A stretch of DNA of 34,258 bases, taken from positions 1 to 34,258 of the forward strand of contig NZ_CANQLZ010000032.1 of NCBI RefSeq assembly GCF_947624825.1. Reading direction: 5' to 3'. The notes under the pieces are model-generated. The model saw nothing but the letters and a program-made list of their open reading frames with translations, had not been told where the DNA came from and searched no databases. Position 1 is the first letter of the stretch. Each line of letters begins with the position of its first letter. Positions 8,879-15,844 of the stretch are shown in pieces. The stretch is from an uncultured Acinetobacter sp. GTDB lineage: Bacteria; Pseudomonadota; Gammaproteobacteria; Pseudomonadales; Moraxellaceae. A program made the position numbers and the translations under genes.

Positions 8879-9862
8879 TTAAGCCACGACTTCTGTGTGG
8901 GCTGTGGCACTGGCAAGTAATTGGTGCAGCTGTTGGCGTGCTTTAATAAAGCCATCAATGCCACCTTGTAAGAGTTGACTTGCCATGAGGTCATGTTGCA
9001 CCTCATTTTTAAAACTCAGCTCATCAATGAACACTGCGCCAAGGTCAGCTTCAACATGGCTTTGTGGGTTTAATAGACGCGGTACATCACATTCAGTTGC
9101 AGCAAGTTGTTGGAGTAAATTTGGTGCAACGGTGAGTAAATCACAGCCTGCTAAAGCTAAAACTTGCTCAATACTACGGAAACTTGCGCCCATCACTTCG
9201 GTTTTAACGCCGTGTTGTTTGTAGTATTGGTAAATCTGTTTGACAGATAAAACGCCGGGATCTTGTTCAATTGGGTAGTGCGCGACACCTTCGGCTTTTT
9301 TGTGCCAATCTAAAATACGTCCTACAAACGGCGAAATTAACGTCACACCGGCATCGGCACAGGCACGTGCTTGGGCTAAACCAAACAGTAAGGTTAAATT
9401 GCAGTGAATCCCTTGGGCTTCTAATACACGCGCTGCTTGAATGCCTTCCCAAGTGGAGGCAATTTTAATTAAGATCCGATCTTGTGCAATACCGTAATCT
9501 TGATACAGGGCAAGCAATTCTTTGGCTTTGGCAATGGTGGCATTTGTGTCATACGACAAAGCTGCATCCACTTCGGTGGATACACGCCCATCAATTAATT
9601 GTAAAATTTCAACGCCAAGTTTAACGGTCAAAATATCAATACTGCGTTCAATAAAAGCATCTTCTTGATAACCTTCACGGCGTGCTTGGGCAAACGCATC
9701 TTGAATCAGGGTTTGGTTGTCTGCTTGCATTGCAGCGGCAGTAATTAATGATGGATTGGTGGTTGCATCTAATGGACGTAAGGTGGCAATTGCATTTAAA
9801 TCGCCGCTGTCGGCAACAATGGTGGTGAATTGTTGAAGTTGTGCTAAGGCTGTTTGTTTCAT
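8879..9862 (-). CDS. tal: transaldolase (TalB-like)
   Basis: A 327-residue class I aldolase of the non-oxidative pentose phosphate pathway. It moves a dihydroxyacetone unit between sedoheptulose 7-phosphate and glyceraldehyde 3-phosphate. The N-terminal DATTNPSL motif is at 33-40, and the Schiff-base lysine is K133 in ILIKIASTWEG. The later NLTLLFG and LISPFVGRILDW segments are typical of the family and the length is usual. It has its own candidate promoter and terminator, and lies 90 bases downstream of aceR on the same strand. Confidence 0.96.
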   Translation of the reverse strand: MKQTALAQLQQFTTIVADSGDLNAIATLRPLDATTNPSLITAAAMQADNQTLIQDAFAQARREGYQEDAFIERSIDILTVKLGVEILQLIDGRVSTEVDAALSYDTNATIAKAKELLALYQDYGIAQDRILIKIASTWEGIQAARVLEAQGIHCNLTLLFGLAQARACADAGVTLISPFVGRILDWHKKAEGVAHYPIEQDPGVLSVKQIYQYYKQHGVKTEVMGASFRSIEQVLALAGCDLLTVAPNLLQQLAATECDVPRLLNPQSHVEADLGAVFIDELSFKNEVQHDLMASQLLQGGIDGFIKARQQLHQLLASATAHTEVVA

Positions 9863-9897
9863 TGCTTTAATTCTTTATTGAGTGACCCTGTAGCTTT

Positions 9898-9927
9898 GTT
9901 ATATAGCAAAAAATGCGTCTTTGCCAA
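9898..9927 (-). promoter_or_regulatory. candidate sigma-70 promoter of tal
   Basis: On the minus strand TTGGCA (complement of 9922-9927) and TATAAC (complement of 9898-9903) are 18 bases apart, each matching consensus at five of six positions. The start site would be near 9891, about 30 bases before the tal ATG. Confidence 0.5.
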
Positions 9928-9952
9928 GCCTTTAGCACAGCATTTGTTTCAA

Positions 9953-10843
9953 TTAAAGTGGGTTTTTTCGGCAATTTTGTATGTTGTGGATTAAAAATTG
10001 TGCAGCTTGCCCTAAAAAACGGTCACTGCGCCACACCAAATCCATGAAGTAGGTGAGCTGTGGGCTAAAGTCACATAGCGGTAAAATCTTCAGTTGTGCT
10101 GCCAAATGTGGGTTTTCATGCAACATTTGGAGTGGCAAAATTCCCCAACCTAAGCCTTGTAAAATTAAGCGACAGGCTGAGTCATGGTGGTCGGTATGCC
10201 AGACCTCCTTAGAATAACTCAATTCAGGTAAACGCTCACGTTCACGGCTTGCCACCACAATTTGTCGGTGCTGTTGTAAGGCACTTAGTCCAATTGCGTG
10301 TTGTTGTGCCAAAGCATGCGAGATCGCTGCCACGGGCACTAAAGTTTGTGGTTCAACTTCTATAAACTGTTCCCCACTTTGTAATTGTTCACGTTCAAAC
10401 ATAAACGCCAACTGGGCACGACCACTGTTAAGCAGTTGTACTGCATCTTCTTGTGGGGAGTTTAAAATATTAATTTTAACGCTTGGAAATGCATGTGCCA
10501 CCTGTGCTACATAATGAGGCCAATTGCTATATTGTAGCTCGGACACCACAGCAATGGTCAGTTCTGCTTCTACACCTTGACTCAAAGCGTGGGCATATTG
10601 TTGCCATGCGTGTAAATCAACCAACAGATGTAACGCTTTTTGATACAGGTGTTTGGCCGCAATCGTAGGAATCGGTTCACGACCCACACGTTCAAATAAA
10701 GTTAAGTTAAGGTCAATTTCTAAGTTGGCAATTGCCATACTCACCGCAGAAGGAACTTTGCCCAATTGGCGTGCAGCTGCAGAAAAAGAACCACATTCCA
10801 TCACGGTTTTAAATAATATCAATTGGTCTTGGGTTAAGTTCAT
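9953..10843 (-). CDS. aceR: LysR-type regulator, probable AceR
   Basis: A 296-residue LysR-family protein. The winged helix-turn-helix covers about residues 4-60 (FSAAARQLGKVPSAVSMAI as the recognition region) and the effector domain about 90-290. It is divergent from an AceI-type exporter with 97 bases between the start codons, the same layout as aceR/aceI in Acinetobacter baumannii, where AceR activates aceI in response to chlorhexidine. The symbol rests on this context; the sequence alone shows only the LysR family. An inverted repeat in the shared gap is a candidate operator. Confidence 0.75.
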   Translation of the reverse strand: MNLTQDQLILFKTVMECGSFSAAARQLGKVPSAVSMAIANLEIDLNLTLFERVGREPIPTIAAKHLYQKALHLLVDLHAWQQYAHALSQGVEAELTIAVVSELQYSNWPHYVAQVAHAFPSVKINILNSPQEDAVQLLNSGRAQLAFMFEREQLQSGEQFIEVEPQTLVPVAAISHALAQQHAIGLSALQQHRQIVVASRERERLPELSYSKEVWHTDHHDSACRLILQGLGWGILPLQMLHENPHLAAQLKILPLCDFSPQLTYFMDLVWRSDRFLGQAAQFLIHNIQNCRKNPL

Positions 10844-10871
10844 AGATAACCTATCAATAAAATTGAAATGA

Positions 10872-10890
10872 TCTGACTTTATTTGTCAGA
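10872..10890. promoter_or_regulatory. candidate AceR operator and aceI promoter region
   Basis: A perfect inverted repeat, tctgac and gtcaga separated by TTTATTT, lies in the middle of the aceR/aceI gap. Such dyads are typical of LysR sites. For aceI a weak -35 (TTTATT, 10878-10883) falls within it, 17 bases before TAGTAT (10901-10906), as expected for a promoter that needs an activator. Confidence 0.5.
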
Positions 10891-10940
10891 ATTAAACACA
10901 TAGTATGCCTGATGTTGAATGATGAATGAGACTTAAAAGC

Positions 10941-11366
10941 ATGTGGTTGTCAAAACGTAGAATTGTGCATGCACTGACTTACGAAGTGATTTTATTGCTG
11001 ATTATTGCGTTGGCGTTAAGTTTTATTTTTGAATTGCCTTTAGAGTTAACGGGTGGTTTAGGTATTGCTATGGCCATTACCTCAGTGTTGTGGAACATGG
11101 TATTTAACCACTATTTTGAAAAATTTGAAGCAAAGCGTGGTCTTACCCGTACAGTAAAGGTGCGTATTTTGCATGCGATAGGTTTTGAGGGTGGTTTAAT
11201 GTTAGCCACTATTCCTATGGTCGCTTATGCCTTACAGATTAGTCTATGGCAAGCCATCATGTTGGATTTTGTCTTGACCTTATGTATTTTGGTATATACC
11301 TTTATTTTTCAGTGGATCTACGACCATATTGAAGCGCGATTTTTTGGCACACAATACAGTCATTAA
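10941..11366 (+). CDS. aceI: PACE-family biocide exporter, AceI-like
   Basis: A 141-residue inner-membrane protein with four hydrophobic helices in two bacterial transmembrane pair domains. It exports chlorhexidine and related cationic compounds by proton exchange. The family motif S-K-R-R-x-x-H-A-x-x-Y-E is present, and Glu15 matches the essential Glu15 of AceI when ATG 10941 is used; an upstream in-frame ATG at 10926 would add five residues. The WNMVFNHYFEKFE and RILHAIGFEGG segments closely resemble AceI as I recall it. Strong terminator after the stop. Confidence 0.88.
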   Translation: MWLSKRRIVHALTYEVILLLIIALALSFIFELPLELTGGLGIAMAITSVLWNMVFNHYFEKFEAKRGLTRTVKVRILHAIGFEGGLMLATIPMVAYALQISLWQAIMLDFVLTLCILVYTFIFQWIYDHIEARFFGTQYSH

Positions 11367-11396
11367 AAAAAGCACCCTTAAAGGGTGCTTTTTTTA
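11364..11396. terminator. bidirectional terminator between aceI and the thiolase gene
   Basis: Arms agcaccc (11371-11377) and gggtgct (11383-11389) enclose a five-base loop that can pair further at its edges. They are flanked by seven A on the left and seven T on the right, so both converging genes can use it. It begins at the aceI stop and ends just before the thiolase stop. Confidence 0.93.
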
Positions 11397-11399
11397 TAG

Positions 11400-12680
11400 T
11401 TACTTTTCAACAATTGCCGTGACCCCTTGACCACCGGCGGCACAAATAGAAATTAAAGCGCGACCGGAACCGCGTTGAGCAATCAGTTTAGCAGCAGTGG
11501 CTAAAATACGCCCGCCTGTAGCTGCAAAAGGATGACCTGCCGCTAAAGATGAACCATGAACATTGAGTTTACGACGATCAATTGTGCCTAAAGGTGCATC
11601 TAAACCTAAACGCTGTTGACAGAAGGTCGGATCTTCCCATGCTTTTAAGGTAGATAAAACCTGTGACGCAAAAGCTTCATGGATTTCATAAAAATCAAAA
11701 TCTTGTAAAGTTAAATTGGCACGTTGCAACATGCGGGGTAGCGCGTATGCAGGGGCCATGAGTAAACCTTCTTTTTTATTTACAAAATCAACCGCAGCTG
11801 TTTCGCTAAAACTTAAATAAGCCAAGATTTCATGTCCATTGGCTTGGGCCCATTCTTCTGAGGCAAGTAATACACACGACGCACCATCGGTCAGAGGGGT
11901 AGAGTTTCCTGCGGTCATGGTACGTGCATCGCCTTGACCAAACGTGGTTTTGAGTTTCGCCAATTGCTCAACGGTTGAATCTGGGCGTAAGTTATTGTCA
12001 CGCTCTAGTCCTAAAAATGGGGTGACTAAATCATCAAAAAAACCTTGCTCATACGCGGCATGCATTTTTTGATGTGAGCTGGCGGCCAATTCATCTTGGG
12101 CTTCACGCGAAATGCCCCATTCTAAAGTGGTTAAGGCTTGATGATCCCCCATAGATAAACCGGTACGTGGTTCGCCATTACGGGGAGCATCCATTAAATC
12201 TTTCACATTAATTTTGGTTAAGGCCTGTAAACGGGCTTTGGCAGTTTTGGCAATGCTCAGTTCAAGTAAAGCTTTACGTAAGCCATCGCCTAAGGCAATT
12301 GGGGCATCAGATGTGGTGTCGACCCCACCGGCAATACCCACTTCAATTTGTCCAAGGGCAATTTTATTGGCCACTTGAAAGGCCGCTTGTAAGCCTGTAG
12401 CACATGCTTGTTGTAGATCATAGGCAGGGGTTTCAGGGGCAAGTTGAGTATTGAGCACACATTCGCGTGTCATATTAAAATCACGGCTATGTTTTAACAC
12501 TGCACCGGCTGCTACCTCACCCAAGCGCTGTCCTTGTAGACCAAAGCGGTTAACCAAACCATTTAACGCGGCAGTGAGCATATCTATATTGGTGGCTTTA
12601 AAATAAGCACCATTTGAGCGTGCAAAAGGAATGCGGTTGCCACCTAAAATGGCCACACGGCGGATATTATTTTGTGTCAT
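11400..12680 (-). CDS. acetyl-CoA C-acyltransferase (thiolase, FadA2/FadI-like)
   Basis: A 426-residue thiolase that condenses or cleaves acyl-CoA with CoA. The nucleophilic cysteine is C93 in QQACATGLQ, the catalytic histidine H383 in GHPFAATGGR, and the second cysteine C413 in CAAGGQG. The loop region around residues 120-240 is longer than in short biosynthetic thiolases. It is divergent from fabG and maoC genes, the layout of fadA2 with fabG4-htdX in M. tuberculosis, which suggests a shared acyl-CoA pathway. Direction (beta-oxidation or elongation) and chain length cannot be read from sequence. Confidence 0.9.
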   Translation of the reverse strand: MTQNNIRRVAILGGNRIPFARSNGAYFKATNIDMLTAALNGLVNRFGLQGQRLGEVAAGAVLKHSRDFNMTRECVLNTQLAPETPAYDLQQACATGLQAAFQVANKIALGQIEVGIAGGVDTTSDAPIALGDGLRKALLELSIAKTAKARLQALTKINVKDLMDAPRNGEPRTGLSMGDHQALTTLEWGISREAQDELAASSHQKMHAAYEQGFFDDLVTPFLGLERDNNLRPDSTVEQLAKLKTTFGQGDARTMTAGNSTPLTDGASCVLLASEEWAQANGHEILAYLSFSETAAVDFVNKKEGLLMAPAYALPRMLQRANLTLQDFDFYEIHEAFASQVLSTLKAWEDPTFCQQRLGLDAPLGTIDRRKLNVHGSSLAAGHPFAATGGRILATAAKLIAQRGSGRALISICAAGGQGVTAIVEK

Positions 12681-12946
12681 AGAAATTGTCCTAACAAGAA
12701 AAAGCGCATGGTGAAGTTATAAAGCTGCCCAAAGTCGCTGTGGTTGTTATTTTGCTTGACCTTAACATACTCTAAACGCCAAGAGCTTGACTATATGAAT
12801 CGCTGTTTTTAATGCAAGCTTCGGTCATCAAATTGTAAGCTGGCGTATCCTCGATGTGAAAAATATAGATATTTTGCCCAATACATGCTTAATATCGTGC
12901 TCAAGAATAAATCAATTTAACATCGATACGATGCGAGAGAATTATC

Positions 12947-14338
12947 ATGACAGATCAATATCAAAATTTTTCTCATTCTCCTCTTGGTCAATTTGTCACC
13001 AAAAATTTAGGTCTACCGCAACCGCCAAAATTACAACGTTTTGAACGAGCAACACCGGTTTTAGAAGGTGCGGTGTTATTTGGCGCTGCAGCTAACAGTG
13101 TTTTTGTGGCTAGCATCTCCCAAGTGTTGGCCAATATTCATGCCAATAGCTATGCAGGCAATAATCCACAATTACAACAGCTTGCTGCGCGTGTGGGCTT
13201 AAATTTAGGCGCTTTTAATGCTGGTGATAAAGAATCAAAATTTAAAGCGTTGATATTTGATGCATCTGGTATTGCGCAGAGTCAAGATTTACAACAGCTG
13301 TATGCATTTTTTCAGCCGCTGATGCGACAAGTGTCTGCTTCAGGACGCGTGGTGGTGGTGGGTTTAAATCCTCAGCAGGCCAAAACCGTTGCACAAGCCA
13401 TTGCACAACGTGCTTTACAAGGTTTTGTAAAATCCTTAGCCAAAGAGCTTAAAAAAGGTATTACCGCACAATTACTCTATGTTGACCCAGATGCAGAAGG
13501 CAATATGGAGTCAAGTTTACGTTTTGTTCTGTCACCACGCTCTGCCTATGTATCCGGGCAGGTGCTACATATACAACACGCCCAAGTGCAACATATAGAT
13601 TGGCAGCAACCACTGTTAGGTAAAACTGCGTTGGTTACAGGTGCAAGTCGTGGGATTGGCGCTGCGATTGCACAGGTGTTAGCCCGTGATGGTGCTCATG
13701 TGATTTGCTTAGACATTCCAGCTCAACAACAAGAATTACAAGTCATTGCCAATCAGATTCAAGGTTCAGCCTTGGCTTTAGATATTAGCCAAGCCAATGC
13801 TGGTATGGAGATTTTAGCTGCTGCCCAAAGTCAGGGTGGTTTAGACATTGTTGTACATAATGCTGGCATTACCCGTGATAAAACCTTGGCCAATATGCCA
13901 CAGCAGGCTTGGGATTTGGTGCTTGACATTAATCTGAGCGCAATTGAACGTATCAACCATCATTTACTCAGTCATCAAGGTTTAAATGCGCAGGCACGCA
14001 TGGTGTGTATTTCTTCAATTTCAGGCATTGCTGGCAATATGGGGCAGAGCAATTATGCCACCTCTAAAGCCGGTGTGATCGGTTTGGTAGAGTATACTGC
14101 ACTCACCTTAACCCAAGGCATGACCATTAATGCGGTCGCCCCCGGTTTTATTGAAACGCAAATGACCGCTACTATTCCGTTTGCCATTCGTGAGGCAGGC
14201 CGACGCATGAACGCCATGAGCCAAGGTGGTTTACCTATAGATGTTGCCGAGGCGATTGCATTTTTTGCCCAACCGGCATCGGGTGGCTTAAATGGCAATG
14301 TATTACGGGTATGTGGACACAGTATTTTAGGTGCTTAA
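12947..14338 (+). CDS. fabG: two-domain 3-oxoacyl reductase, FabG4 type
   Basis: A 463-residue protein, about twice the size of ordinary FabG (244). Residues 1 to about 215 form an N-terminal flavodoxin-like domain that has lost the cofactor motif. Residues 223-463 are a short-chain dehydrogenase: TGASRGIG at 231-238, HNAG near 304-307, and catalytic S357, Y370 and K374. This is the high-molecular-weight FabG4 class, which in mycobacteria reduces 3-oxoacyl-CoA with NADH. Start at 12947 has GAGAGAA nearby. The MaoC gene follows after 21 bases, so the two form an operon. Confidence 0.9.
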   Translation: MTDQYQNFSHSPLGQFVTKNLGLPQPPKLQRFERATPVLEGAVLFGAAANSVFVASISQVLANIHANSYAGNNPQLQQLAARVGLNLGAFNAGDKESKFKALIFDASGIAQSQDLQQLYAFFQPLMRQVSASGRVVVVGLNPQQAKTVAQAIAQRALQGFVKSLAKELKKGITAQLLYVDPDAEGNMESSLRFVLSPRSAYVSGQVLHIQHAQVQHIDWQQPLLGKTALVTGASRGIGAAIAQVLARDGAHVICLDIPAQQQELQVIANQIQGSALALDISQANAGMEILAAAQSQGGLDIVVHNAGITRDKTLANMPQQAWDLVLDINLSAIERINHHLLSHQGLNAQARMVCISSISGIAGNMGQSNYATSKAGVIGLVEYTALTLTQGMTINAVAPGFIETQMTATIPFAIREAGRRMNAMSQGGLPIDVAEAIAFFAQPASGGLNGNVLRVCGHSILGA

Positions 14339-14359
14339 CCTATTGCAAGGAAGACAGAT

Positions 14360-15205
14360 ATGATGACACGGCATTTTCAGCAATTGCCTAAAGCTTATGT
14401 GGCGTATCCTAAGCTAATACAAGCAATGCTTAAAAAGAACAGCCATCAACCGGTATTGCCTGAACTTGAGTATGTGGTGGATCAGCTGCATGTGGATGTC
14501 AAGCATTTGCGCCGTTATCAAGCTTTGACCGGTTTTGCCACTACGCAGCAGGTGCCGGCATTGTATATGGCAATGTTATCGCAAAGTTTACAAATGCACA
14601 TGATGAGTGTGGCAGAATTTCCCTTTCAAGTGTTGGGCTTGGTGCATATTGCCAATCAGCTTGAGCAGTTACGTCCGGTATTGGCACATGAAGTGATGCA
14701 ATTGTCGTGTCGTTTTGGGACACTTTCGCCGCATGCCAAAGGATTGGCATTTGATTTTATCACTGAAGTTAAAATTGACCATCAAGTGGTCATTCGCGCG
14801 CGTAGCCGATATTTATCTTTGCAAAAAGGCGGCTCGCGTGCGCATAAAGTAGCTGAAGCCTTACAATATGTATATTTGCCCAAAGATGAATGGCAAGTGG
14901 CGGAAAATATCGGACGCCAATACGCTTTGCATTCAGGCGATTTTAATTTAATTCATTTGCATCGCTTGAGTGCCAAAGCCTTTGGTTTTAAGCGTGCCAT
15001 TGCCCATGGTATGTGGAGTAAGGCTCAAGTTCTATCTCGCTTGGAACTTCCCAAGGCTTATTGTGTGGTTGTTGAGTTTAAATTGCCGATCTATTTACCA
15101 TCACGGGTGGAATTACTAACTGCACAAAATGGCAATTTGGCTTTTTTACTGCGCAATACCCAAGATCATAAACCACATATCACTGGAATATTGAGTGAAA
15201 TGTAA
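14360..15205 (+). CDS. MaoC-like (R)-3-hydroxyacyl dehydratase, HtdX type
   Basis: A 281-residue protein with two hotdog repeats. The C-terminal repeat carries the hydratase-2 motif GDFNLIH at 193-199, with catalytic Asp194 and His199, and the AHGMWS segment at 215-220. The N-terminal repeat lacks the motif, as in HtdX and HtdZ. It should hydrate or dehydrate enoyl/3-hydroxyacyl thioesters made or used by the FabG4-type reductase 21 bases upstream. AAGGAAG lies before the paired ATG codons at 14360 and 14363. No clear terminator follows before the next gene. Confidence 0.87.
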   Translation: MMTRHFQQLPKAYVAYPKLIQAMLKKNSHQPVLPELEYVVDQLHVDVKHLRRYQALTGFATTQQVPALYMAMLSQSLQMHMMSVAEFPFQVLGLVHIANQLEQLRPVLAHEVMQLSCRFGTLSPHAKGLAFDFITEVKIDHQVVIRARSRYLSLQKGGSRAHKVAEALQYVYLPKDEWQVAENIGRQYALHSGDFNLIHLHRLSAKAFGFKRAIAHGMWSKAQVLSRLELPKAYCVVVEFKLPIYLPSRVELLTAQNGNLAFLLRNTQDHKPHITGILSEM

Positions 15206-15273
15206 AGCAAAATAGATGTGAGTGCTTATTTGTTGTGCTATCTTGTGGGCGTTGATTTAATGGGTCAAGCCGC

Positions 15274-15735
15274 ATGAAAAAGCCGATTCTTATTCCGTTG
15301 TTTGCAAGTTCTATGCTGCTGGTGGGTGGGTGTGAGGGTACAACCACCACGCAAGACAGCAGTGCAATGCAACAAAAAGTTCAACAAGCGCAGTGGGTGG
15401 GCAGCTATCAAGGCACAACCCCTTGCTTGGCCTGTATTTCACGTTGTCCTGATTGTCCGGGTATGGCGGTTGATTTAACTTTAAATCAAGATATGACCTA
15501 TACCTTACGCCGTGAAAGTTTAAGCGGACATAACGACATTGAAACCTTAACAGGGGTGATGCGTTTTTATGATGAGGCACAAACTCAACTAGAATTGGTG
15601 AATGTTAAAACCCGTAATTTACTGGTGGTTGACACCCAAAATAAATTGCTTGAAATTCGTGAAGATCTAACTGGCAATGCTTATGTTGCAGTGGATGATT
15701 TTACTTTAGAGCAACCCACCAAGGTGCAGTCTTAA
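15274..15735 (+). CDS. NlpE-like outer-membrane lipoprotein with a four-cysteine motif
   Basis: A 153-residue lipoprotein. The signal ends in a V-G-G-C lipobox with C20. The mature part matches the NlpE N-terminal domain: WVGSYQGTTPC, then CPDCPGMAVDLTL and a beta-rich region. In E. coli, NlpE is an envelope stress and surface sensor with one CxxC near this place. Here there are two, C51/C54 and C58/C61, within eleven residues. A metal-binding or redox role is likely but inferred. The gene has its own terminator and stands apart from dnaX. Confidence 0.8.
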   Translation: MKKPILIPLFASSMLLVGGCEGTTTTQDSSAMQQKVQQAQWVGSYQGTTPCLACISRCPDCPGMAVDLTLNQDMTYTLRRESLSGHNDIETLTGVMRFYDEAQTQLELVNVKTRNLLVVDTQNKLLEIREDLTGNAYVAVDDFTLEQPTKVQS

Positions 15736-15744
15736 AATTGACGC

Positions 15745-15770
15745 AGGCTGATCACAGATCAGCCTTTTTA
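15745..15770 (+). terminator. terminator of the NlpE-like gene
   Basis: A perfect nine-base stem aggctgatc/gatcagcct with loop ACA is followed by five T. It starts ten bases after the stop codon. Confidence 0.9.
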
Positions 15771-15792
15771 TTGGCGCTCGGTGATGATCTGA

Positions 15793-15821
15793 TTCACTAA
15801 TGCGGTAAAAAACAGTATGCT
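15793..15821 (+). promoter_or_regulatory. candidate promoter of dnaX
   Basis: TTCACT (15793-15798) and TATGCT (15816-15821) are 17 bases apart, each matching consensus at four of six positions. The start would be near 15828, giving a leader of about 17 bases with AAGGAG in it. Confidence 0.35.
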
Positions 15822-15844
15822 AGTTGCTGCAAGAAGGAGCATAC

